From NCBI GenBank assembly GCA_037501455.1, contig CM074857.1:124297501-124361500 (forward strand): a stretch of DNA of 64,000 bases, in the 5' to 3' direction. The notes under the pieces are model-generated. The model was not told where the DNA came from and searched no databases. It worked only from the letters and a program-made list of their open reading frames with translations. A program made the translations under genes and the position numbers. Positions within the stretch are counted from its first letter, which is position 1; each line of letters opens with the position of its first letter. Of the stretch, positions 13,367 to 22,804 are shown one piece after another. The DNA is from Lantana camara. Its lineage: Eukaryota; Streptophyta; Magnoliopsida; Lamiales; Verbenaceae.

Positions 13367-14273
13367 ACCCCGGCCTCAAAACTGTAATATGGAAAGCCAC
13401 ATAATAAATCACATAACAGTACGCACATAAGTGAGGCTCCAACCTCAATTGAAAAACGCAACTATAGGGCTCCAACCCCAATTTAAACCATCCATGTGCA
13501 TAAATTAAAACCATACATAAGTCTAAACCCATGATCACCTAACATGCTTCTTGCGAGAATTTAAATTTAGCCAATAAATTAAAATTCCCGTTTCACGTCC
13601 TAATAACTTAAAACATGACTTGATGCGAGTCTTATTCATAAAAGTTCTCAATAAATCCCAAATTATTAAAACAAAAAAAATTCCAATTAATTTTTGAAAA
13701 TTAACAATTTTATCGAAGATGTAGTTGCCCAAAATTATAAACCGTTTCTATTTCCCAAAAATCCCAATTTTAAGTTTTATTCAAAATTAAAATAAATATT
13801 AATAAAACAGTTTTTAATAATAAAAATTAAATTAAAATCGGGACTAGATTGCACGAAATCGGCCACTTGCGGGCGTTGATGGGCGGTCGCGTCGGAAGGC
13901 CTCCCGCGCGGTTGCGGGAGGGACTGGGCGAGGATGCCCATGCGCGCGCCTCGCGGCGGGCGGTGGCGCGCGAAGCCCGCGCATGCGACGCCTTCGCTTG
14001 CGGGGTTTCGCGTGTTCGTAATTCAGGCTTTTCGTTTCGTGTTTTCGTTCAAAAGCAAAACCAATCCAAGAAATCCAAAAACAATTTATACAGTTTCAAA
14101 TCCAAAACAATTTTTGCAAAACGTTTTTTTTTTTTCAGACACTTTCAGGGAAAAATACAGTTTCTTAATTCAGGCTTTCTAAAACAGTTACAAATACTCA
14201 ATTGCATCAAGCCTAGGAATTTCTACCAAATTCAGAATAATTGAGACGAATCAGAAACACGATTAACGAACCT
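13367..14273 (-). other. Copia untranslated leader with GC-rich block
   Basis: This lies between the primer binding site and the truncated integrase. The 13850-14010 part is very GC-rich, with many GCG and CGC words, against AT-rich flanks. The rest holds long T and A runs. No gag-like frame is visible. I infer that it is the element's 5' leader, joined by deletion to the integrase, but part of it (13367-13850) could be a filler insertion. Confidence 0.5.
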
Positions 14274-14275
14274 AG

Positions 14276-14287
14276 CTTTGATACCAC
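14276..14287 (-). other. Primer binding site, initiator tRNA-Met type
   Basis: The minus strand reads TGGTATCAAAGC directly after the LTR end, with a two-base spacer. It matches the usual plant PBS TGGTATCAGAGC except for one base. Confidence 0.85.
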
Positions 14288-14288
14288 T

Positions 14289-17200
14289 TGTTGTAAAAAC
14301 AGGAATCAGAAAGCAGCGGAAATTTAAAAATTTTCCAACAAAAGGATCAAAACTCTCAATCGTGAATCCAAATTCGTAGAGATTAGAAACTTCCTTTTCA
14401 ATAATCTTTCTTGAAGCGTTTCAAGCCACCCAAGAACGCTCTTCTCGCGGCTTGATCCCCTCTCCTTGGTAAAGCTCGAATCTTCAAAACTTCTAACTTG
14501 AAGCTCTCTAGAGATAGTCCACCAACTTGACTACAATCTAACTAGTAAGGATGCTAGTTCTCTAGTTAGTGTTTAGGCTTAACCTAGGATTTATTTTATC
14601 TTGGAGAAAGGATGGTGTTCAACATATGAACCAAAAGAATGTCTATCACTCTCTAAGGGGAGCTCGAGCTCCCCTATATATAGGAAGGAGAGGGGCGGCC
14701 GAACCTAGTCCTATTGGACTAAGGATTTGGTCCCTCTCTCTTATTACTTGATCATCAAGTAATTCCCAACTTTGACTTTGAATTCTAATTCAAATCAACT
14801 TTTAAGAGAGCTAAAATATCCCCTTTTTGGATAATATTATACTTTATTATTTATTAATAAATAAATAACTTATTTATCTAATTAATTCGTAATTAATTAA
14901 ATAGATTATTTTTCTCCAAAATAAGACTTTCTTTTTAATTCAAAAATTAAACCAAAGTCTATTAAATGATTAACACATTAATTATTTAATCACATATACA
15001 TATATATATGCACGTGTGACACACGTGTCCCCAAGGACACGTGTCACTCACGTGACCCACACGTGTGATTGACACGTGTGGAACCCTCTCGGCATGATCA
15101 ACTCTTTTAATCATTTCAAAACCTCAACTCATGTAACCAAGTTGTTGTGTGTGACCCTCTAGGTTCTCAATTCAATTAGCAGTGACCCTAATTAATTAAT
15201 TCACTAATTAATTAATCAGTCCACAGATTAAACGACCATAGTCTAGCAACAGGTGTTTAACCCCTAGCTGAATTGGAATGTCTCGATTCGACAGAACCTT
15301 TAAGTCATCGATTCATGTGAGATACAATCCTCCTACTTACTATCTCTCAACCAAGATCTAGGTTAAGAGAATAATCAGAACCCTAATAATCTGGTCTTAA
15401 AGCTAAGTGCATTTTATATTCATTTGATCTCAATCCAAGAAACCCTTTTCTTGATTTCTTGATCTACTGCCTTGGCCAAGGACTCCATATGGCATATGAA
15501 TGACTTACACAATAAGAGATCACCTTGCAAATGCAAGTGTAGGTCCTTTCTTGATTCTCATTCACTTTCATGAGTCACTTGCGCAGCGCCAGCATAAGCC
15601 TTGAATCAGTTGTCTAAGGCGACACCCTTTAAAGCTTATACCTAAGACTACAGAGTTAACTCACAAAGTGACATGGAACCTCAAGTCTAAGGATCAATTA
15701 ATCACATCAATGACTCGTGAGATATTTCCTAATCTGGAAGTTTTCATTTCCTGAAATAGAAACTTCCTTTCCCATTTAGGAATCTTCTCACACGGGGCAC
15801 CTCAGTGAACTTACTGTTAGGAATAGTGCCCTAAAAGCCGATTGTATATCTGCTTTGTACTTTTTCTTATTGTAATCACAGACAATCTTTGAATGAAATA
15901 ACGAATTGAGGCAACACTTCTTTATATGTTCTTGTTTGGTATGCGTTTACTTTATATGTGCATGTATGAGAACTCCCCTAATCCTGATGACTTTAGGACT
16001 CTACCATTTAGGTGAAATGGTTCATGAAACGAGCCCTATTTCACATAAGTCATGATTAGTAAAATACTCCAAGCCGATGAGTCCTACCGACAGTGGGAGT
16101 GTCAACCTGACTCCTCCAAGGCTTGCTTGTGGGATCACGCCCTTAAGAAGGACCACCTTGTTTCATGGAGGTGCAAAGTGTATAATTGATACGTGCGTGA
16201 TACATGAGGGTGCTTACTTCAATAAGTAACTTCACGGAGGTGCCCCGTGTGAGAACATTCCTAAATGAGAAAGGAAGTTTCTATTTCAGGAAATGGAAAC
16301 TTCCAGATTAGGAAATATCTCACGAGTCATTGATGTGATTAATTGATCCTTAGACTTGAGGTTCCATGTCACTTTATGAGTTAACTCTGTAGTCTTAGGT
16401 ATAAGCTTTAAAGGGTGTCGCCTTAGACAACTGATTCAAGGCTTATGCTGGGGCTAGTGACTCATGAAAGTGAATGAGAATCAAGAAAGGACCTACATTT
16501 GCATCTGCAAGGTGATCTCTTATTGTGTAAGTTATTCGGATGCCATATGGAGTCCTTGGCCAAGGCAGTAGATCAAGACATCAAGAAAAGGGTTTCTTGG
16601 ATTGAGATCAAATAGATATGAAATGCACTTTGCTTTAAGACCGGATTATTAGGGTTCTGATTATTCCCTTGCCCTATATCTTGGTTGAGAGATAGTAAGT
16701 AGGAGGATTGTATCTCACATGAATTAATGACTTAAAGGTTCTGTCGAATCCGAACATTCCAATGCAACTAGGGGTTAAACACCTGTTACTAGACTATGGT
16801 CGTTTAATCTGTGAACTGATTAATTAATTAGTGAATTAATTAATTAGGGCCACTGCTAATTGAATTGAGAACCTAGAGGGTCACACACAACAACTTGGTT
16901 ACATGAGTTAAGGCTTTAAAATGATTAAACGAGTTAATCAGGCCAAGAGGGTTCCACACGTGTGGCTCACGTGAGTGGCACGTGTCCTTGTGATACGTGT
17001 CTCACACGTGTGTAAATATATGTGTATATTTATTTATGTGTTAAATAATTAATGTGGTTAATTATTTAATAGACTTTGGTTTAATTTTGAATTAAAAAGA
17101 AAGTCTTATTTTGGAGAAAAATTAATCTAGTTAATTAATTATGAATTAATTAATTAGATAAAAATAAGTTATTTATTTATTTAATAAATAAAGTATAAAA

Positions 17201-18168
17201 TTATCCAAAAAGAGTTTGGATATTTTTAGCTCTCTTAAAAGTTGATTTGAATTAGAATTCAAAGTCAAAGTCAAAATTACTTGATGATCAAGTAATTAGA
17301 GAGAGGGACCAAATCCTTGCCCCATAAGGACTAGGGTTCGGCGTCCCCTCCCTTTCCTATATATAGGGGAGCTCATGCTCCCCTTAGAGAGTGATTGAAT
17401 TCTTTTGGTTTATGTGTTGAACACCATCCTTTCTCCAAGATAAATTAAACCCTAGGTTAAGCCTAAACACTAACCAGAGAACTAACATCCTTACTAGTTA
17501 GATTGTAGTCAAGTTGGTGGACTATCTCTAGAGAGCTTCAAGTTAGAAGTTTTGAAGATTCGAGCTTTACCAAGGAGAGGGGATCAAGCCGCGAGAAGAG
17601 CGTTCTTGGGTGGCTTGAAACGCTTCAAGAAAGATTATTGAAAAGTAAGTTTCTAATCTCTACAAATTTGGATACACGATTGTGAGTCCAAGATCCTTTT
17701 GTTGGAAAATTATTTAAATTTCCGCTGCCTTCTGATTCCAGTTTTCCAACACTTACTTATAGAAGTAAGCACCCTCATGTATCACACACGTATCAACTAT
17801 ACACTTTGCACCTCCATGAAACAAGGTTGTCCTTCTTAAGGGCGTGATCCCACAAGCAAGCCTTAGAGGAGTCAGTTTGACACTCCCACTGTCTGTAGGA
17901 CTCATCGGCTTGGAGTATTTTGCTAATCATGACTTATATGATATAGGGTTCGTTTCATGAACCATTTCACCTAAATGGTAGAGTCCTAAAGTCATCAGTA
18001 TTAGGGGAGTTCTCATACATGCACAGCTAAAGTAAACGCATACCAAACAAGAGCATATAAAGAAGTGTTGCCTTAAATCGTTATTTTATTCAAAGATTGT
18101 CTGTGATTACAATAAGGAAAAGCACAAAGCAGATATACAATCGGCTTTCTAGGGCACTATTCCTAACA
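14289..18168 (-). repeat. 5' LTR of the copia element, interrupted by a solo LTR of the same family
   Basis: After removal of 15815-17751 and one CTTAC copy the LTR is about 1.94 kb. A clear TATA motif on the minus strand (CTATATATAGG, 14674-14684) marks the U3/R region. The ACACGTGT cluster at 15009-15080 lies upstream of it. Confidence 0.92.
15815..17751 (+). mobile_element. Solo LTR of the same copia family in opposite orientation, TSD CTTAC
   Basis: The sequence begins TGTTAGGAATAG and ends TTTTCCAACA, flanked by CTTAC at 15810-15814 and 17752-17756. It is 1937 bp, the full LTR length, and reads as the reverse complement of the host LTR around it. It keeps a TATA motif (17358-17368) and an ACACGTGT cluster (16957-17013). 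It arose by insertion of a second element and recombination between that element's two LTRs. Confidence 0.92.
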
Positions 18169-18241
18169 ATATATATATTAAATTTATTAAAAATATTTAT
18201 TATGTAAATTACGATTGATAACTAATAGAATAGAATATTAA

Positions 18242-18243
<2 letters not shown>

Positions 18244-18288
<45 letters not shown>

Positions 18289-18295
18289 TTTTTTT
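18244..18295. repeat. TA microsatellite
   Basis: About 25 uninterrupted TA units within the CACTA interior, just outside the copia insertion. Confidence 0.95.
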
Positions 18296-18344
18296 TGTGT
18301 GGAAACACTATATATATGTATGTATGTATATAAGTGAGTGTTTA

Positions 18345-18485
18345 TAATGCATGGATACAAATATGATACAACATATATTAGTTTTTAAATTTAACAAGTG
18401 AAAGACGTTTGTCAAGATGTCCAACCTTAATATGATACAACACTATACGATACAATAATATTTAGAATTGTTTGAGCATCATAAG
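18345..18485. mobile_element. Decayed hAT-like MITE (ATGCACGGATAC family)
   Basis: The left end taatgcatggatac and right end gagcatcataag are degenerate versions of the inverted ends seen at 18927-19127. The flanks AGTGTTTA and AGTGGTAA match at 6 of 8 positions, consistent with an old 8-bp TSD. Confidence 0.55.
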
Positions 18486-18926
18486 AGTGGTAATTTAAAA
18501 TTAGAAACTTTTTGTTTATATATGTGAGAGTGTCTAATAGAAAATTAAATTCCAATTGGGATCTCCTCACTATATTTAAAGTTAAAAGATTGATGTTCTA
18601 AATATTTTTATTTTAATTAATAATTAATAATTTGTATATTATATACTTTAGTGTCTATTAATAATTAATAATTTGTATATTATATAATTTTTAAATATAT
18701 AAATAAGTTGAAGGATCTACGGATTAACGTTATTAAAAGCTAAATTTGAAGTTGAAAAAGATCAAACCATCAAAAGGGCGATCTTCTCGTTACGTAATTG
18801 ATACTTTCACTATTAATTAACTTATATAATTGATAACTTAGTTTTTCTTAATTAGAAATAATCGTTTATTAAAAAAACTTAAATTTTAATACGAAGATGA
18901 CTTAAAACTATAATATATGTGTTGGT

Positions 18927-19127
18927 CTATGATGCACGGACACTTCTAAAAATATCATTTTGTCGTGTCGTGTCGTGTCGTGTCATGCCGTGTCGTGTCG
19001 GACACTCGTGTCGGACACCGTGTCCGACACTCCTTACGTGGGAAATTCAAGAAAAAATCAGTGTCGCCGTATCCGTGTCGTGTCGTGTTCGTATCGCCGT
19101 GTTCGTGTCCGTGTCCGTGTATCATAG
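18927..19127. mobile_element. hAT-like MITE, reference copy of a local family, TSD GTGTTGGT
   Basis: The ends CTATGATGCACGGACAC and, in reverse complement, CTATGATACACGGACAC form a terminal inverted repeat of about 17 bp. GTGTTGGT flanks both sides (18919-18926 and 19128-19135), a perfect 8-bp TSD of the hAT type. The interior consists largely of TCGTG/CACGA words (TGTCGTGTCGTG) and is close to an imperfect palindrome. No coding capacity. It lies inside the CACTA element, so it inserted later or was carried by it. Confidence 0.9.
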
Positions 19128-19497
19128 GTGTTGGTTTATTAAAAGATATTTGAATCGAGATTTCTAATTAAATTTGATTGAAAAATTCCAACGGAAAACC
19201 AACGGAATTTTTATTTAATTGAAATTCCAACGGAAAACCGACGGGAAAATCTCATCGGTTTTTTTAAAATTGAGGAATAAAAATAACCAACAGGAAAATC
19301 CCATCGTTTGTTTTTTTAATTGAGGAATAAAAAAACTGACGGGTTATTCCCATCGATTTTTTTGGCGTAATTTTTTTAGAATTGCGCCAAAATTTCAGAC
19401 CGAAACCGAATGGAGTTCCATTGGAATTTTTGGCGCAATTTTTTTAAAAGTTCCGCCAAATTTTCCGACAGAATTCGGTTGTTTTTTTGTAGTGGAA

Positions 19498-20016
19498 TAA
19501 TGCGAGGGTAGTAGCACAGGAGCTCACTGTGCAACGAGCTCACTGAAGGGAGTAACGAGACATCTCCTAGGATTTGGAGAGACTAGTAATAATGTGATGG
19601 ACAAGAAAAGGTAACCTAGGAAATATGGAAGAGTTCAGAAGAGAATTGACCATGAGAAATAAAATCTTAGTAAGAAATGAGAGAGTAAGATAAGAGAGAG
19701 AAGTTTGATTCACGAGTATGGAGTATTTTTTGTGATATTTGCACAGTAGATTAGTGACCTTATTCACTTGAGCATATGGAGTGTAACAAAATGTTATCAC
19801 ACTAAAAAAAAGTCAAATTATGATGGTCACATCCATCAGAAACTTACCGGGATGGTTGATTTTCTATAGATTTTCGACAACCAATAATTCGTCACTGATA
19901 TATTTTTCTGATCATCAATTCGTCTCATAAAATTATGAAACGAAATTTTGACGAATTTCATAATAAATAAATAGAAAAACATACGTGCGAATCTTACCAT
20001 CTACAACGAATTACAA
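19498..20016. other. Intergenic, no gene seen
   Basis: AT-rich, with one short open frame (19567-19800, minus) lacking recognisable motifs. A cacactaaaaaaaagtc segment at 19799 resembles a CACTA end, but no partner or TSD was found. Confidence 0.5.
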
Positions 20017-20188
20017 TCAATGACAAATTATGAAAAACTATCAATATTATTTTCTTATAACTTAGATTCTAAGTTTTCCACTTAAAACAACGTAACACCA
20101 TATCAATGACAAATTCTGAAAAACTATCAATACTATTTTCTTATAACTTAGATTCTAAGTTTTCCACTTAAAACAACGTGACACCATA
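20017..20188. repeat. Tandem duplication, period 86 bp
   Basis: Two units starting tcaatgacaaatt at 20017 and 20103 are almost identical and share cttagattctaag and cacttaaaacaacg. The second unit ends exactly where the 9-bp TSD of the next element begins. Confidence 0.88.
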
Positions 20189-20195
20189 TAACTAA

Positions 20196-20938
20196 GGGAA
20201 AATTGTAAATTTGGGACAATAACCAACCCCATTTTGCATTTTTGGACTTTAACTTGGTATTTCTGATTTTAGGGATATGTTAAACTTTAGAAAAGACATA
20301 GTTTGGTTGGGAGAATTCTTTTGTTATTCACTTTAGAAAACTGTACAAACGTATTACATTGAACCAGACTAAATATTCACAAGGCTATACTAATAAGGAA
20401 GGTCAACTATACCAAATATACAAAAGATCCCTAATTCCCAGCTTTCCTAACAACTTACTCTCTAAATTTTACAATTTTGGCCAAATCTCAGCCGGATCCT
20501 TAATTTCACACTGGAAAACCGCACGTGACCCCACGTGATCGCCTGAAATCGGTTGAAATCCCGCGTGGCAAAATAGCCTGGGCCACATAAGCAAATAAAT
20601 GCATTGTCACATGGGATTTGAACTGATTTCAGGCGATCACGTGCGGTCACGTGCGGTTTTTCGGTGCAGTTTTCCAGTGCGAAATTAGGGATCCGATTGA
20701 GATTTGATGCACTCTTTTGCTTATGTGGCCCAGGTTATTTGCTATACGCGATTTCAACCGATTTCAGGCGATCACGTGGGGTCACGTGCGGTTTTCAGGT
20801 GCGGAATTAAGGATCCGGCTGAGATTTAGCCAAAATTGCAAAGTTTTGAGAGTATGTATCCCTAAAATCAGAAATGTCAAGTTAAAGTCCAAAAATGTAA
20901 AATGGGGTTGGTTATTGTCCCAAAATTGCAATTTTCCC
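20196..20938. mobile_element. Mutator-like non-autonomous foldback element, TSD TATAACTAA
   Basis: Long inverted arms begin GGGAAAATTG on the left and end CAATTTTCCC on the right. Arms match over about 90 bp (gggacaataaccaacccc and its complement) and again deeper (ggatccggctgagattt). TATAACTAA flanks both sides (20187-20195 and 20939-20947), and a 9-bp TSD is the Mutator-superfamily length. The left arm carries about 170 extra bases (20281-20455). Several CACGTG cores lie in the inner arms. No transposase. It ends about 440 bp upstream of the IPT TATA box. Confidence 0.9.
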
Positions 20939-21082
20939 TATAACTAACCTATTGCACCAAATGATAAAAAAAAAACATAATAAAACAAAAGGGCAAAACC
21001 CTAAACCTTTATTCATAATTTTCTAGGTTGCAACTTACAAATATAAAAAGAATGGTGTAGTGTACAAAAATTGAGAGAAAAC

Positions 21083-21246
21083 TTAATGTACCGATATTTC
21101 TAAAAATATCATTTTGTTTTGTTATGTCGTGTCGAATATTCCGGTCGGATACCGTATTCGTCATTTCTCACATGAAAAATTCATAAAAAAATATATATTA
21201 CCGTATCGTATTGTATTCGTCCGTCTGTATCCGTGTAACGTAGTGA
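21083..21246. mobile_element. Decayed hAT-like MITE upstream of IPT
   Basis: The segment contains ccgatatttctaaaaatatcattttg and, at the other end, gtatccgtgtaacgtag, matching the ends of 18927-19127. TCGTGTCG words remain inside. Flanks do not give a clear 8-bp TSD. It lies about 130 bp upstream of the IPT TATA box. Confidence 0.65.
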
Positions 21247-21320
21247 GGAAATTAAGAAACTAAATAGTAAAAAGGGGTGTGGGAAGTGGGGACACAAGAG
21301 AATAACAAGCAAACAAGTGA

Positions 21321-21387
21321 CACGTGTAAAGCATTGACCCTGACGGTATGAGAATATGCATTCTCACCATTCCTTCATATATAAATA
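21321..21387 (+). promoter_or_regulatory. IPT core promoter: G-box and TATA box
   Basis: CACGTG lies at 21321-21326, TTGACC (a W-box-like core) at 21334-21339, and the TATA box ATATATAAATA at 21377-21387. The expected transcription start is near 21410. The leader from there to 21599 contains no ATG, which supports this promoter. Confidence 0.65.
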
Positions 21388-21599
21388 CCCGCCACTACCT
21401 TTGCATTTCACACCCAAATCTAAGTTACTTAACAACCAAATATTATCACTATCAATCCAGAGACTCATTTCTCCATACACCAGAAATAAGAAGCTCATTA
21501 ATCTGTACTGTTGCAAAGAAGAAAGAACCGCGACAAGAAAACATCTCGTTTCGTCTTGAGTTTTTATCTTCCGTTTGCTGCATCTTTCGATACCTAAAG

Positions 21600-21761
21600 G
21601 TAGGTAATATAAGGTTTCCGCGAAATTTTTGGTTTTCTACTTTCCTTTTTGGTAAATAGTCTAAGAGTCCAAAACAATTTATTCTCTGTTTTTATTCTTT
21701 TCCTTTCACGAATTTCAATATTATAAACCATCTTTTTCTCCTTTCTTTTCCAATGGAACAG
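21600..21761 (+). other. Putative 5' UTR intron of IPT
   Basis: AAAG/GTAGGTAA at the donor and a pyrimidine-rich stretch ending GGAACAG at the acceptor fit plant splice sites. Splicing would remove the only upstream ATG (in ccaatggaacag), so that the ATG at 21800 becomes the first in the mRNA. This is inferred from signals only. Confidence 0.5.
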
Positions 21762-21799
21762 TGAACTCCGAAAGGAAGTGAATATCAAAAGAACGAAGT

Positions 21800-22804
21800 A
21801 TGAGAATCTCATTCTCCGCGTGCAAGCCAACACTTACGCAGCCCCTCGTGAACTTTCCAGGTGGGCTGATCAACATGGACCAGTTGATCATTCCCCGACA
21901 GCGCCGCAAGGACAAGGTGGTTTTCGTGGTCGGCGCCACCGGCACCGGCAAGTCCCGCCTCTCCATTGACCTCGCCGCACGTTTTGATGCCGAGATCATC
22001 AACTCCGACAAAATGCAAGTCTACAAGGGTCTCGACATCGTCACCAACAAAGTGACCGAGGCCGAATGCTGCGGAATCCCGCACCACCTCCTCGGCTTTG
22101 TGGAACCTAACCAGGACTTCTCTGCCGAGGACTTCATTGATCACGCCACAGCAGCGGCGGACGAGATCACCAACCGGGGCCGTCTTCCCATCATCGCCGG
22201 AGGCTCGAACTCCTACATAAAAGCCCTGGTGAATGATGGAATGGACTTCAGGTCAAAGTACGAGTGCTGCTTTCTCTGGGTGGATGTGTCGATGCCTGTC
22301 CTGCATTCCTTCGTGTCAGACAGGGTTGACCAAATGGTCGCTTCCGGGCTCGTAGCTGAAGCAAGGGAATTCTTTGAGCCCGACGGAGACTATAGTCGGG
22401 GTATCCGACGAGCCATCGGGGTGCCGGAGATGGATGAGTTCTTCAGGAGTACCGACTACGATGCATCCGAAAGGGCAAGGATTCTTGCATCCGCCATCGA
22501 TCAAGTCAAGGAGAACACACGGACTCTCGCCTCCCGCCAGAGGAAAAAGATACTCCGGCTCGAGGAGCAGCTCGAGCTACGGATGCATCGCCTGAATGCA
22601 ACAGAGGCATTCCTGAATCGCTGTAGCGAGTCGAACGAGTCTTGGGAGAGGCAAGTGGCGGGCCCCAGCATTAGGATCGTGGATCGCTTCATGCGCGAAG
22701 AGCGCATGGACTTCGTCACGGCAATCACCGCTCCACCGCCAATGGCCGCAGCCATCCTCGGTCCCACCAACGCAAGCACCGCCGTCGCCGCCGCCACCCG
22801 CTAG
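21800..22804 (+). CDS. IPT5-like: Adenylate isopentenyltransferase (cytokinin biosynthesis), IPT5-like
   Basis: Transfers the isopentenyl group of DMAPP to ATP, ADP or AMP, the first step of isopentenyladenine and trans-zeatin synthesis. The protein has 334 residues, the usual length for plant adenylate-type IPTs, and is encoded in one exon, as is usual. The P-loop GATGTGKS is at residues 45-52, followed by INSDKMQVYKGLDIVTNK (about 67-84), PHHLLG, GGSNSYI, and CCFLWVDVSMPVLHSFVS. The N-terminal 35 residues are Ser/Thr-rich without acids at the start, compatible with a plastid transit peptide. The C-terminus ends AAATR without the CaaX farnesylation motif known from AtIPT3; together with QPLVNF at the N-terminus this favours the IPT5 group. 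Coding GC is much higher than in the flanks. The start is the first ATG after the putative leader intron. Confidence 0.95.
   Translation: MRISFSACKPTLTQPLVNFPGGLINMDQLIIPRQRRKDKVVFVVGATGTGKSRLSIDLAARFDAEIINSDKMQVYKGLDIVTNKVTEAECCGIPHHLLGFVEPNQDFSAEDFIDHATAAADEITNRGRLPIIAGGSNSYIKALVNDGMDFRSKYECCFLWVDVSMPVLHSFVSDRVDQMVASGLVAEAREFFEPDGDYSRGIRRAIGVPEMDEFFRSTDYDASERARILASAIDQVKENTRTLASRQRKKILRLEEQLELRMHRLNATEAFLNRCSESNESWERQVAGPSIRIVDRFMREERMDFVTAITAPPPMAAAILGPTNASTAVAAATR

Larger units (their letters stand above)
7638..18168 (-). mobile_element. Ty1-copia LTR retrotransposon, TSD ATATA
   Basis: Terminal LTRs begin TGTTG on the left and end CTAACA on the right, flanked by ATATA at 7633-7637 and 18169-18173. 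The element runs on the minus strand: the primer binding site (TGGTATCAAAGC, complementary to initiator tRNA-Met apart from one base) borders the right LTR, and the polypurine tract AAGTGGGAGA borders the left LTR. The domain order integrase-RT-RNase H is the copia order, and the RNase H region looks Tork/Angela-like. Gag, protease and the start of integrase are missing, so the copy is non-autonomous. Both LTRs carry later insertions. Confidence 0.93.
6504..19494. mobile_element. CACTA-type DNA transposon with nested insertions, TSD GAA
   Basis: The left end reads CACTACAAAAAAAA and the right end reads TTTTTTTGTAGTG, giving terminal inverted repeats of about 13 bp with the diagnostic CACTA. 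The 3 bp outside each end are GAA (6501-6503 and 19495-19497), the TSD length expected for CACTA. Subterminal regions (6530-6790 and 19170-19480) hold many copies of a CCGACGGAAA-like motif in both orientations, a known trait of CACTA elements, where transposase binds. No transposase remains. Without the 10.5-kb copia insertion, the element would be about 2.45 kb and non-autonomous. Confidence 0.92.

Noticed and set aside
19799..19860. cactaaaaaaaagtc as the end of another CACTA element
   Set aside because: No inverted partner end or 3-bp duplication could be found.
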